Shown here one piece after another: positions 55,967-64,000 of a stretch of DNA of 64,000 nt (positions within the stretch are counted from its first letter, which is position 1; each line of letters begins with the position of its first letter). The notes below the pieces were generated by a model that was not told the origin of the DNA, ran no database searches, and was given only the letters and a program-made list of their open reading frames with translations. The stretch is from NCBI GenBank assembly GCA_001839685.1, contig MLAK01001326.1, positions 12,725 to 76,724 of the forward strand, read 5' to 3'. A program made the position numbers and the translations under genes. The stretch comes from Tritrichomonas foetus (lineage: Eukaryota; Parabasalia; Tritrichomonadida; Tritrichomonadidae).

Positions 55967-56004
55967 AAACAAAATATCGAATGTTAAACAAAATATCGAA
56001 TGAT
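55967..56004. repeat. 19-bp direct duplication at a convergent junction
   Basis: Two adjacent copies of a 19-bp unit (AAACAAAATATCGAATG plus two bases) lie between the ends of the Sel1 pseudokinase (+) and the beta-helix gene (-). Confidence 0.9.
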
Positions 56005-56119
56005 AAACAGTGTCAAATATGGAAAACACAAAAAGAAAATTATCTCCAATCTGTAAAATGTAGCAAAAAAGAAAAGAGAGAAAGACGAAAATAAAAAAAA
56101 TAGAAGAATACTTGATTGT

Positions 56120-58306
56120 TTATTCACGGTTGACATCCATGATGCTGTTGTTATTGAAGATGTTATCAATAACTTGTGGTTCAGCACCGAGAGCGATGTT
56201 AATTCCGTACATTGAGTGGTTCTCGATTGTGTTTTCGAGGATGGATGGTTGTGATCCATCTTGGACTTGGATACCGACTGAAGCATTGTCGTGGATGTGG
56301 TTCTTTGTGAAAGTACCCTGTGATCCCTTGAGGAGGTAGATAGCGCAGATTTGGCATCCGCGTAACTCGCATTGGGTGACTGTACAGTTACCTTCGTCAC
56401 CAACGACGATACCAGCTTGTGATTCATCGTGGAATGCAGATGATGTGACTTCAGCATCACCTTGAAGGGAAAGCATAAGACCGACACCTTTGAGTGAGTT
56501 TGAAAGGTCGCAGTTTGTGATCTTGGCATGACCGTTGTTTCTGCATTCGATGTGTGGACCGTTGTTTTGCATGAGGGCGCATCCTTCGAAAACGGCAACA
56601 CCATGTTCGTTGATGATGACGGCACCACCTTGTGGTTGTTCGCTGAGTTCGCATTGTGTGAATGTTACCTGTGTGCCTGGATTTTCGACTTGAGCAGCGA
56701 GAACCTCGTTCGATTTGATACTGCATTGGTTGCAGGTGACTTGGGCGCCACTGAGTGCCATGAGACCCATTTCTCCGTTCTGGACGAGTGAGCAGCTTTC
56801 GAAGGTTGGTGAGGCACCTTGGATGCAGGAACCGCTGTTGGCGTTTCCGAGGAATGCACAGCCAACGAATCTTGGTGCAGCACCTTCGGTGATGTTTGCA
56901 CCGACGAGTGTGTTTTGTGAGAATTGGCAAGAGTTGAATGTTGGTTTTGTTCCAATTCCACGAGCTTCGATACCTGATGAGGCATTCTGGATGAAGGCGC
57001 ATTCTGAAAATGTGAGATTTGTGTTCTTGATGTTGAGGCCGTTACCGCCATTTTCTTGGAAGGCAACACGCTCGAAGACGAATTCGGCGATGTTGTCGAC
57101 AAAGTGGCAGCCGACGATACCGCATGTTGCAATTGTTGTGTCACGGACAAAACCACGAACATTGTTTTGGACAAGGATGCCAATTGATTCGACTTCTTGG
57201 AAAGAGCAGAGGTTAACTTCAAGAACAGCATCGTCGTGAGCTTCAATTGCGCAAGCTGTGATATTTGCGAAAGTGCAGCCATCGAACGCAAGCTTGGCTC
57301 CACCTGTGACTGAGCTTCCTGTTGTTTGGATTTCGCTGAGTTGGACGTTTGCGCATGTAACATCTGAGCGGGAGTCAGAAATGATACCAAGGAGGCAGTT
57401 TCCACTCAGTGCATCTCCATTGAGAGAAATATGTGCACCATTTGTGGCGCAAACTAAAGCAGACTTGGTAACGTTGGAAATGAGGCACTTTTCGGATTCG
57501 ATTGTGAAGTTGTTTGAAGCGAGGAGACCAGCTGTGCAATTTGTGATTTCACAATTTTCAATATGAAGGCGACCGTTACCAGTGCAGTTAAGAGCTGAAC
57601 CGTTTGCGTGGTCCTTGATAACTGAAGAAGCGATATAGTTGTATTGCGATTGAGTATTGAGTTCTATAGCGTCGGCGCCGTTTCCTTCGATTGATGAGCT
57701 TGAAACAACAAGTGTGGCGTTGTCGAGAATGATGAGGCCTGAATCTCCACAGTTAGTAAGTGTACTTCCGATCATTCTGATTTGGGAATTGAGTGAAGCG
57801 ATAATACCGACTGTTTGTGGAGATGAAATTCGGCATGATTGGAATTCAACTCTGACGTTGTTTGAAGCGTAGAGGATAGCTGCTTCTGTTGATGAGATTG
57901 TGCATTGGTTGAAATAGAGAAGACCATCTTGGTGAGTAACAATCGGTGGCATGTATGGGGATGTGATGGTGCAGGATTCGAAGACAGCTGTTCCATTAAG
58001 GAGATTGACTGAAGATGAGCATTGGGATGAGCCTGGTTTAATTTGGATATTCTTTACATAAACCATTTTAGCGTTAACTGTGAATGAGTCGGCTGGTGTT
58101 GAGGCAGCAAGGATAACTTCACCTTCACCAATGATTTGAACGTCTTTGTCGATGGTGAGACCTTCTGAATATTCACCTTGTGGGACAATGATTGTGGAGT
58201 TGGGTTGAGCACGAGCAATGCAGGATGCAATTGGATTTGGCTCGTTTGGATCGACGGTATATGAGGTGTCACTTGGAGGGAATTGTGGAAGTTCGGGGAA
58301 TTCCAT
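56120..58306 (-). CDS. Right-handed parallel beta-helix protein
   Basis: A 728-residue protein made almost wholly of parallel beta-helix (PbH1-type) coils of 21-24 residues, e.g. NSTIIVPQGEYSEGLTIDKD, then many turns ending in Cys/Asn-containing corners (FESCTITSP, FQSCRISSP, IENCEITNC, VTQCELRGC). FBXO11-type and pectate-lyase-like proteins share this fold; no F-box and no catalytic motif is visible, and there is no signal peptide, so an intracellular binding role is likely. Codon use is unlike that of neighbouring genes: C-ending codons (ATC, GTC, AAC, GGA/GCA mixes) are frequent and the GC level is higher, which points to high expression or to a different origin. Several long open readings in other frames and on the + strand across this region are by-products of that composition. 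Confidence 0.8.
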   Translation of the reverse strand: MEFPELPQFPPSDTSYTVDPNEPNPIASCIARAQPNSTIIVPQGEYSEGLTIDKDVQIIGEGEVILAASTPADSFTVNAKMVYVKNIQIKPGSSQCSSSVNLLNGTAVFESCTITSPYMPPIVTHQDGLLYFNQCTISSTEAAILYASNNVRVEFQSCRISSPQTVGIIASLNSQIRMIGSTLTNCGDSGLIILDNATLVVSSSSIEGNGADAIELNTQSQYNYIASSVIKDHANGSALNCTGNGRLHIENCEITNCTAGLLASNNFTIESEKCLISNVTKSALVCATNGAHISLNGDALSGNCLLGIISDSRSDVTCANVQLSEIQTTGSSVTGGAKLAFDGCTFANITACAIEAHDDAVLEVNLCSFQEVESIGILVQNNVRGFVRDTTIATCGIVGCHFVDNIAEFVFERVAFQENGGNGLNIKNTNLTFSECAFIQNASSGIEARGIGTKPTFNSCQFSQNTLVGANITEGAAPRFVGCAFLGNANSGSCIQGASPTFESCSLVQNGEMGLMALSGAQVTCNQCSIKSNEVLAAQVENPGTQVTFTQCELSEQPQGGAVIINEHGVAVFEGCALMQNNGPHIECRNNGHAKITNCDLSNSLKGVGLMLSLQGDAEVTSSAFHDESQAGIVVGDEGNCTVTQCELRGCQICAIYLLKGSQGTFTKNHIHDNASVGIQVQDGSQPSILENTIENHSMYGINIALGAEPQVIDNIFNNNSIMDVNRE

Positions 58307-59257
58307 TTCGCTTTTCGAAAATAAAAAGTGACAAATTCATTCGTAGTAAAGTTTTCTACTGTTTGATAGATTTCATATCATATGACTGAATAACAATTGA
58401 AAATGAAGATTATAATGGGAAGATCTTGACCCTATATTAACCTATACGATGATTTTTCAGAAAATTAATTGAAATATTTCTGAGGTTAAACGATTTTCGT
58501 TTGGGCGTAGTTTCACATTTTTCTCGTAAATGTTTCTGTATCCCTTCAAATAAACTGAAAATAATATGTTTTTTGCATAGCCAAAGTTTAAAATATCATC
58601 AAGTATATATGTATTTGCTTTAGAAAAAAAGATAAAAGCATTTTCATACAATTTTGAATTAACGACTCATCTTTTCTTGCTACTATCTCATGATTGGGTG
58701 ACAACAAAAACGTGGAAATTACTTTTCTACTTAAATATTATTAGTTACTAAATAATAGATCATAAAATATCAAAAATTAAAAACATGTTTAGATATGATA
58801 GAAATTTTTTGGTTAGATGTAATATATATTCCTGACATTATGAACAGCTTTTCTCATAAATTGGCTCATTTTATTCTTCTGGACATATTTTTTTTTACTT
58901 TTGTTTGGAAAGTAACTTTTCAATATCAATGATGAGCTTTATATACATATATATATATTGTGTGAGTGAGAGAGAGGAATACATAAAAGTCATATGTACT
59001 GATTATGGACTTTTTTGTTTTTCGTGTCCATACGCATACGTGATCCCCAACCCATGGATATTTGAACTTATCTTTTCAAAAAAGCTTGTAAAGGTAATGC
59101 CTAACCTTTCACTTCACGAATTTTTGTCCATCAGCAAAAAATTGTCATAAAAAAGTCCATTCGATTAGCATCGATAATAAAAATAAATAATAGCTATTGG
59201 TTCTGCTTTTGAATTAGAATAATTCTGATTCAGCGAGAAAAATAGAGATGCCATATG
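58307..59257. other. Intergenic region
   Basis: 951 AT-rich bases between two minus-strand genes. It contains a TA/GA simple-sequence patch near 58940-58980 and a less AT-rich patch near 59020-59060 with a 7-bp inverted pair TATGGAC/GTCCATA. No gene was called. Confidence 0.5.
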
Positions 59258-60091
59258 TCATGGATTATTTGCAGCACTTGCAAGTCTGTCTTCAATAGCC
59301 CTCAGTGCGCGCAGGCGTCTGTTTTGATCAACCTCTGAAAGTGGCTGAGAAATTTCAAGCTGGTCGAGGATGGAAGGCGTGCGAAGTGGTACTGTTTCTT
59401 CATGCCGCTCTTCATGAGAAAAAGTCCGCGGCTGATTGAACAAACTTCTCCAAGAGAAGGAATTGTTGCTTTTCAGTGGGCTATTTGCGAGCCCGAGTTG
59501 TGAAGTGATTGGAAGATACGTCAGCTCAATAATTGAGACAACAATTGAGAGAACACTTGCAAAAAATGACGTTGGTGGCCACCTCATGCAAAGAAGGATA
59601 TAAACCAGCACTCCATAAAATAATTCTGATGGATAAACTGAAAAGCGGTTGAAAAGCTTTTGCTGTTCGCCTTGGGATGAATAGCAAAGTGAAATGCTAA
59701 GTGAAACAACCAAAGATAATGACCCATTCATATAAATATTTTCATTGAATATCGAAACGAAGATCCCAAGAAAAGCGTTGCATATTATTGCTACTGGAAT
59801 GGTTACTATCAGAATATCTTTGATCGTCCAATATTTGAGAAGGAGATGCAAAAAAAATATGGTCAATAACGAATTAATGACAAACATGAAAACATCCGTT
59901 TCTGTAAAAATATTTGTGATGAATGGAATAAGAATGAAAAGGTTTGAGCGACTGATTAAAAAAAGTTTGGAATTTCCTGAGACAAAATGAATCGACGAAA
60001 AAAGCAAAATGAAACCAAAAAAGAGAAACTGTTCTGACTTGAAATGCTTGAAAACGTCTGAATGTAAAAGAGGAACGAGTTCGTCGTTCAT
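59258..60091 (-). CDS. Multi-span membrane protein, possibly rhomboid/TMEM115-like
   Basis: A 277-residue protein with about six hydrophobic spans between residues 20 and 195 (FLFFGFILLFSSIHFVSG, LFILIPFITNIF, FVINSLLTIFFLHLLLKY, ILIVTIPVAIICNAFLGIFVSIF, LSLVVSLSISLCYS, FYGVLVYILLCM), followed by a cytosolic tail of about 80 residues. The tail ends in a charged helix, RRLRALRAIEDRLASA. The arrangement resembles rhomboid-like pseudoproteases of the Golgi/ER (TMEM115, UBAC2 type), and no Ser-His protease pair is evident, but this is a weak call; an unrelated polytopic membrane protein is possible. ATG 60091 is the first in frame. Confidence 0.55.
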   Translation of the reverse strand: MNDELVPLLHSDVFKHFKSEQFLFFGFILLFSSIHFVSGNSKLFLISRSNLFILIPFITNIFTETDVFMFVINSLLTIFFLHLLLKYWTIKDILIVTIPVAIICNAFLGIFVSIFNENIYMNGSLSLVVSLSISLCYSSQGEQQKLFNRFSVYPSELFYGVLVYILLCMRWPPTSFFASVLSIVVSIIELTYLPITSQLGLANSPLKSNNSFSWRSLFNQPRTFSHEERHEETVPLRTPSILDQLEISQPLSEVDQNRRLRALRAIEDRLASAANNP

Positions 60092-60579
60092 TTCATGAAT
60101 GATAATGATGAATTCGTTTTGGTCAAATATATCAAAATTTTTGGCCTAGATATGGTCAATTTGGTACAAATCGGTTTTCTTTTTGGCGCCATGAATCTAA
60201 TTTAACTAATTCGGGCATACTTTTTTATACTTTTCAAGTTTGGTCGACTCTATAGGAAATTATGAAGATACGACAATAACAACTCGAAGAAGAAGATAAA
60301 ATAAGGAGATAAACAAAAGAAGCAAAAGAACGAATGTAGAAAATGTAATCACTGTCATTTGGGGAGAAAAAACAAAAATTAAACAAAGTTTCTCAAATCC
60401 TAAAATTTTGGTGAAAAGTTCGAACTGAGCTATTCAATCATGGTGAAATGTAGATATGGAACAAAATTTTAACTGAGCGAATATATAGATTTGAGAAGAA
60501 AAATCTTTTCTGAATAATTTGTGGTTAAGGCCAAATTCTTCATTACATCATTAAAAAACTATCCTGATAAATTTTTTTC
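60092..60579. other. Divergent intergenic region
   Basis: 488 bases between the membrane protein gene and the NOT-box gene. TTTTGGTCAAATATATC near 60118 resembles TTTTTGACCAAATATATAT near 27311, which is also between divergent genes. No gene was found. Confidence 0.45.
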
Positions 60580-61182
60580 ATGAAGCGGACAGCCCACCGA
60601 AAACCATATGACAATAAATCAGAAAAAAACAATAATGAACATTCAAATCAGTTTCGAAGAGTTATCTCCAATAACAATGTTCACCAAGCGCAATATTCTA
60701 ATTACAAACCAGTATTTTTAAAACCAGGTGAACCTTTCATTCAACCAGACACGCCACAGCAAGAATTCGCAAGTTCAATTTTTAAAGCGATGGATATAAT
60801 TCCTGATGTTCCGTTCGATGTTTCCGATTATAAACCACAACAAGAATTGCAAACTCCTTCATATTATCCACAGTCTCCAAATATGCGCCTACTTCAGCCA
60901 GATTTTTTCAGTCTATATGATGTATCCACCTTATTCTATATATTTTTCTATTTTCCAGGGACGGCGCAGCAACTTTCATCAGGGAATGAGCTGCAGCAGC
61001 GGGGCTGGGTTTTTCACACAAAATACCAGACTTGGTTTCACAGGATTGGTGAGCCAACAGAAAAAAATGAGAAATTCGAAGTCGGCAAGTTTGAATACTT
61101 CGACCACACTACGCAAGACTGTTGGTGTGTTCGACAAAGAAACTCATTTAAATTAGACTATGAATGTTTGAAAACAGAATAA
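60580..61182 (+). CDS. NOT2/NOT3/NOT5-family (NOT box) protein, CCR4-NOT complex
   Basis: A 200-residue protein. Residues 1-95 are basic then Pro/Gln-rich. The C-terminal 100 residues are a NOT box: FFSLYDVSTLFYIFFYFPGT, then QQLSSGNELQQRGWVFHTKYQTWF, HRIGEPTEKNEKFEVGKFEYFD and WCVRQRNSFKLDYECL match the CNOT3/NOT5 pattern in order and spacing. This domain lets CNOT2/3 dimerise and dock on NOT1 in the deadenylase complex that shortens mRNA poly(A) tails. The protein is a minimal form; yeast and animal NOT3/5 are 500-750 residues with a long coiled N-terminus that is absent here. No splice site is needed: the TTTTCCAG near 60951-60958 is within a continuous domain. TTTCATGAAG is the start context. 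Confidence 0.85.
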   Translation: MKRTAHRKPYDNKSEKNNNEHSNQFRRVISNNNVHQAQYSNYKPVFLKPGEPFIQPDTPQQEFASSIFKAMDIIPDVPFDVSDYKPQQELQTPSYYPQSPNMRLLQPDFFSLYDVSTLFYIFFYFPGTAQQLSSGNELQQRGWVFHTKYQTWFHRIGEPTEKNEKFEVGKFEYFDHTTQDCWCVRQRNSFKLDYECLKTE

Positions 61183-62057
61183 AACTTTGTTTATATATTC
61201 ACTTTTGATCATATCTCTACGCTTCCTTTTCTATTACCTTACAATAGTAATAATAAAGTTAATGATATAGTTTCTGGTTTTAATGATGAGAACATTGCAT
61301 TTTTTATATTCGAAGTTCTGTTATTATTCATTTTCAATTATTACTTAAAATAGCATGTATACCCACTAAATCATAATTATATAAAGAATGTTCTTAGATA
61401 ATCTGATATTATTTGAGAAGTATTCTGATTTTCAATCTTACATTATTTCTTCATTGAAACGATCAAGTTGATACTTAATGGGACGATCGGAACATTTCTG
61501 ATTTGATTTCTTTTTTAATCTGTGGAAAGTCTTAAAGATATTGATAAAAAAGGATTTACTGAAGAGTTGAGTAAATATCAATTTCAATTGTTCATTTCCA
61601 GTTTCATAATGATTGTTATTTTATTCGAAAAAAAAGAATTTGTCTGTATTGATTGAAACTAGATTCTGAAGAGGTCATAAATAGATCAAAAAATCATTTT
61701 TATTGCGAACAGCTACCTCTGCTTTTTTTAAAGAAGAAAGAAAAGATTTTAGATCTCACATCAAAGTATAAGTATTTGTAGAAACTCAATTCACCTTTTG
61801 GTGTGATGATTATGTATAAATTCACAGATGTTAAAATATCTTTTTGATAATGTGATGTTATATTTGTTGAATTTTAGTGAGAAACATCGTATGAAATTTG
61901 TATTTTCAAATTCTGATAAGAATTCTATGAAAAATTATAATTAATATAATGCACATAGTGTTATATAGAGCGAATGACGATAAAAAACATTATAGCAAAA
62001 AGAATTAAAGTTCAATATATCCGCATTTTTTATAAATAGATAGGTAATATAAATGAA
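61183..62057. other. Convergent intergenic region
   Basis: 875 AT-rich bases between the NOT-box gene (+) and the IFT121 gene (-). I see no gene, no RNA and no clear repeat. Confidence 0.5.
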
Positions 62058-64000
62058 TTAGGCAGTTATTGTTTGATGACAGAAAGGGCATACAATCAAA
62101 TCTTCAGACGATTTCATTGACACACAATGTCTGCAAAACTTGCACTGCCATCTATCATCATTTGCGATTAAGAATCCAGTTGCAACACATATGGGGAATT
62201 TAAATCCACATTCATTGCACTGACTATTTATTTCAATATTCTTACATGAACATTTCGGGCATGTTTCATATTCAAGCCCCTTTGGATCCACTGGCGGCCT
62301 CTTTGTGAAAATGTCAATTGCCAAATTCTCAAAAAGTTGACGCCTTTCTTGTGAATAGTCATCAAAGTTCTCTAATGTTGTGAATGCTTTTGAGCATTGT
62401 TGGTAAAATCCAGTTTTTATTCCACAAACAGCCAATAATGCGGCTGCTTTATCTTCACCAATAATATCATAATATATCTCAAAAACCCTTGCAGCACATA
62501 AAAGTGCATTTTTCCACTTTTTCTTCTGCATGCAACGATGTGCAAGGAGATAAAAATGAATTGCTTCGGCTTTTTTCCAGATTCCATCAAGAAGTGATGA
62601 TTCTGTTTCGAAATCTTCACTTTCAGTCAATTTCAAACCAGCAAAAATATAGCATTTTTTAGCTTCAACTAATTTAGTGAATGATTGTTTAAATAATTCA
62701 TCACCACGTCTTTCAAGAAGCTTTGCAGCATCAATAAATAAGCCAGCTTGTGCATAGAAATCAATAGCTGTAGATATTTGGCCACCTTCGATTAATTCTG
62801 ATGCGTAAAGCGACATTTTCGCACGAATTTCACTTTCTTTTTTCTTTCCACCAAGTTCCAATGCTGTTTTCCAATTTCCAAGTCTTGCACATGCTTCAAG
62901 CGCTGCTTCTGTGTCACCACACGTCATAAAAGCATTAGCAGCTTCATCAGCTGCACCGAGAGCAAGAAACATTCTTCCAATTATTGGAAGAAGTGTTGAA
63001 CGAGATGACTGTTTCTTTAATAATTTACTTAAACCAGCATAGTCATTAGTCATAAAGAGTGCTAAAGCATATTTTGCTTTATTTTTAGATTTAGAATATG
63101 ATTTTGCAGCCATTATCCAATTATGTTCTTCGACATAAGAATCGCCCAGGTTTTCAAAAGCTTTTCCAACAGTTTCATCACTACTACTTGATCCAAGAAT
63201 GTTAATAATCCCCTGGAAATCACCAATGGTGAACCTCATTTCAACAGATAAATCAGTTCGATCAATTGATTCATAAATATTTTGTGCATCATCAAAACGG
63301 CCAAAATATTGGAGAATTTGGGCACGTTGAAGTTTAGGATCACGAACAGCTCTAACTCTTTTAATAAATTGCAAACCTTGGTAATTTAAATTTTGCAGGT
63401 AACACTTTTCAGCCATCGGTAAATTATTTTCTAACATCATAGTTTGTGCAAGTTCATCATAGAGTCTTGGTATTTTTTCTTGCTTGATATAATCAAGTGT
63501 AGATTCAATGGTCACTGATGGTCTATCAGCTAGTCGTTTTTTAAAGTTTTTGAAGACTTTTGTTGGATAAGATTTGAAATATTTTTTACTTGGTTGAAGT
63601 GGATCTTGCATTAATTTCATTAAATCAACAGTTAATAATTCTAAATCTGTAAATTCGATAATATTTGAAAGTGTTTGAAAAGAATCTTCAACGATCATAT
63701 TATTGAAGATGCTCATTTTTTGCTTTTCGCTGGCGGCAAATAAACTTGGTATTTTGGTTGAATACATTGGATTCCATACTTCTTTCCGTGCTGAACCGAT
63801 AGTGCGTGAAGAGTCAGTATTAAAAAATTGTAACAGTCCAGTATGATCAATTAAAGTCAATCTTTTCATATCGCATGAACATTTAATATCTTCTGCAAGT
63901 ATTCCTACTTTATGACGCCTTATTTCATTCAATGAAAAAGCATCAAATAAAATAATGAAATTTTCAATAGATATAAGAAGACTCGTCTTAAAAAGATGAA
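62058..64000 (-). CDS. WDR35: IFT121/WDR35, intraflagellar transport complex A subunit (partial, runs off the window)
   Basis: The reading frame is open from 62058 to the right edge, so only the C-terminal about 647 residues of a protein usually near 1180 are present; the N-terminal WD40 propellers lie mainly outside. The visible part starts with the end of the second propeller (FSLNEIRRHKVGI), then a long TPR-like solenoid: AEKCYLQNLNYQGLQFIKRVRAV, ILQYFGRFDDAQNIYESIDRTDL, LGDSYVEEHNWIMAAKSY, ALEACARLGNWKTALEL. It ends with the WDR35 zinc-ribbon-like tail, CPKCSCKNIEINSQCNECG, CVATGFLI, WQCKFCRHC and CPFCHQ. IFT121 is a subunit of IFT-A, which moves cargo back along flagella; this fits a flagellate. 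A TTG at 63932 could be mistaken for a start but the frame continues upstream. Confidence 0.92.
   Translation of the reverse strand, partial: HLFKTSLLISIENFIILFDAFSLNEIRRHKVGILAEDIKCSCDMKRLTLIDHTGLLQFFNTDSSRTIGSARKEVWNPMYSTKIPSLFAASEKQKMSIFNNMIVEDSFQTLSNIIEFTDLELLTVDLMKLMQDPLQPSKKYFKSYPTKVFKNFKKRLADRPSVTIESTLDYIKQEKIPRLYDELAQTMMLENNLPMAEKCYLQNLNYQGLQFIKRVRAVRDPKLQRAQILQYFGRFDDAQNIYESIDRTDLSVEMRFTIGDFQGIINILGSSSSDETVGKAFENLGDSYVEEHNWIMAAKSYSKSKNKAKYALALFMTNDYAGLSKLLKKQSSRSTLLPIIGRMFLALGAADEAANAFMTCGDTEAALEACARLGNWKTALELGGKKKESEIRAKMSLYASELIEGGQISTAIDFYAQAGLFIDAAKLLERRGDELFKQSFTKLVEAKKCYIFAGLKLTESEDFETESSLLDGIWKKAEAIHFYLLAHRCMQKKKWKNALLCAARVFEIYYDIIGEDKAAALLAVCGIKTGFYQQCSKAFTTLENFDDYSQERRQLFENLAIDIFTKRPPVDPKGLEYETCPKCSCKNIEINSQCNECGFKFPICVATGFLIANDDRWQCKFCRHCVSMKSSEDLIVCPFCHQTITA

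Noticed and set aside
56457..57872. Several long open readings on the + strand and in other frames
   Set aside because: They lie over the beta-helix gene and follow from its unusual codon composition; low-complexity, charge-biased translations.
58905..59150. 81-codon open reading
   Set aside because: Starts with TTG and begins in simple TA/GA sequence; no protein features.
60930..60958. Possible intron ending in TTTTCCAG within the NOT-box gene
   Set aside because: The translation across this point matches the NOT box without a gap, so no splicing is needed.

Overview
The window looks like nuclear DNA of a parabasalid protist, most probably Tritrichomonas foetus or a close relative. The DNA is strongly AT-rich. 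About 29 protein genes lie on both strands with no intron needed to explain any of them, and ordinary TAA/TGA/TAG stops are used. Several families are parabasalid hallmarks: an initiator-binding-domain (IBD) transcription factor, R2R3 Myb proteins, BTB-type proteins with F5/8C-like tails, pseudokinases with Sel1 or ankyrin repeats, an M60 (mucinase-type) metallopeptidase, and intraflagellar transport machinery. The species call is inference; I ran no search.

Layout, left half. 1-10 kb: M60 peptidase, BTB-like/F5-8C protein, tRNA-Glu(UUC), a two-membrane-span receptor-like protein with a degenerate phosphodiesterase-like tail, an unknown DNA-binding-like protein, and an IBD transcription factor gene broken by one in-frame TAA. 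10-22 kb: a Q/P-rich protein, an ARM-like protein, Rab geranylgeranyltransferase beta, another ARM protein, a BTB protein, COP9 signalosome subunit 7, a coiled-coil RING protein and a polyproline/acidic-tail protein. 22-31 kb: a large pseudokinase with Sel1 and ankyrin repeats and a duplicated C-terminal domain, a small helical protein, an SFT2 vesicle-transport protein and a 791-residue ARM protein. Between 30.85 and 31.01 kb lies a GC-rich element with a 29-nt nearly perfect terminal inverted repeat; it is the best candidate here for an undescribed structured RNA.

Layout, right half. 31-43 kb: a convergent pair of secretory-pathway glycosidases (GH101/129-like and GH89 alpha-N-acetylglucosaminidase), a USP7-type deubiquitinase, an RNF32-type RING-IQ-RING protein and a coiled-coil protein. 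43-64 kb: UTP10/HEATR1, two Myb proteins, a pseudokinase with about ten Sel1 repeats, a beta-helix protein with unusual codon use, a multi-span membrane protein, a minimal NOT-box protein, and the C-terminal half of IFT121/WDR35 running off the right edge.

Themes. M60 peptidase, GH89 and GH101/129-like enzymes together suggest host mucin and O-glycan breakdown. Ubiquitin/COP9, CCR4-NOT, ribosome biogenesis, Rab prenylation and flagellar transport genes are housekeeping. Two non-coding patterns stand out: a recurring ACTTTTT(G/C)A box 20-80 bp upstream of start codons, four times in 133 bp before one gene, and short tandem repeats or simple runs at most junctions where two genes converge. Several starts were moved from a TTG codon to the first sensible ATG; these are stated in each entry.
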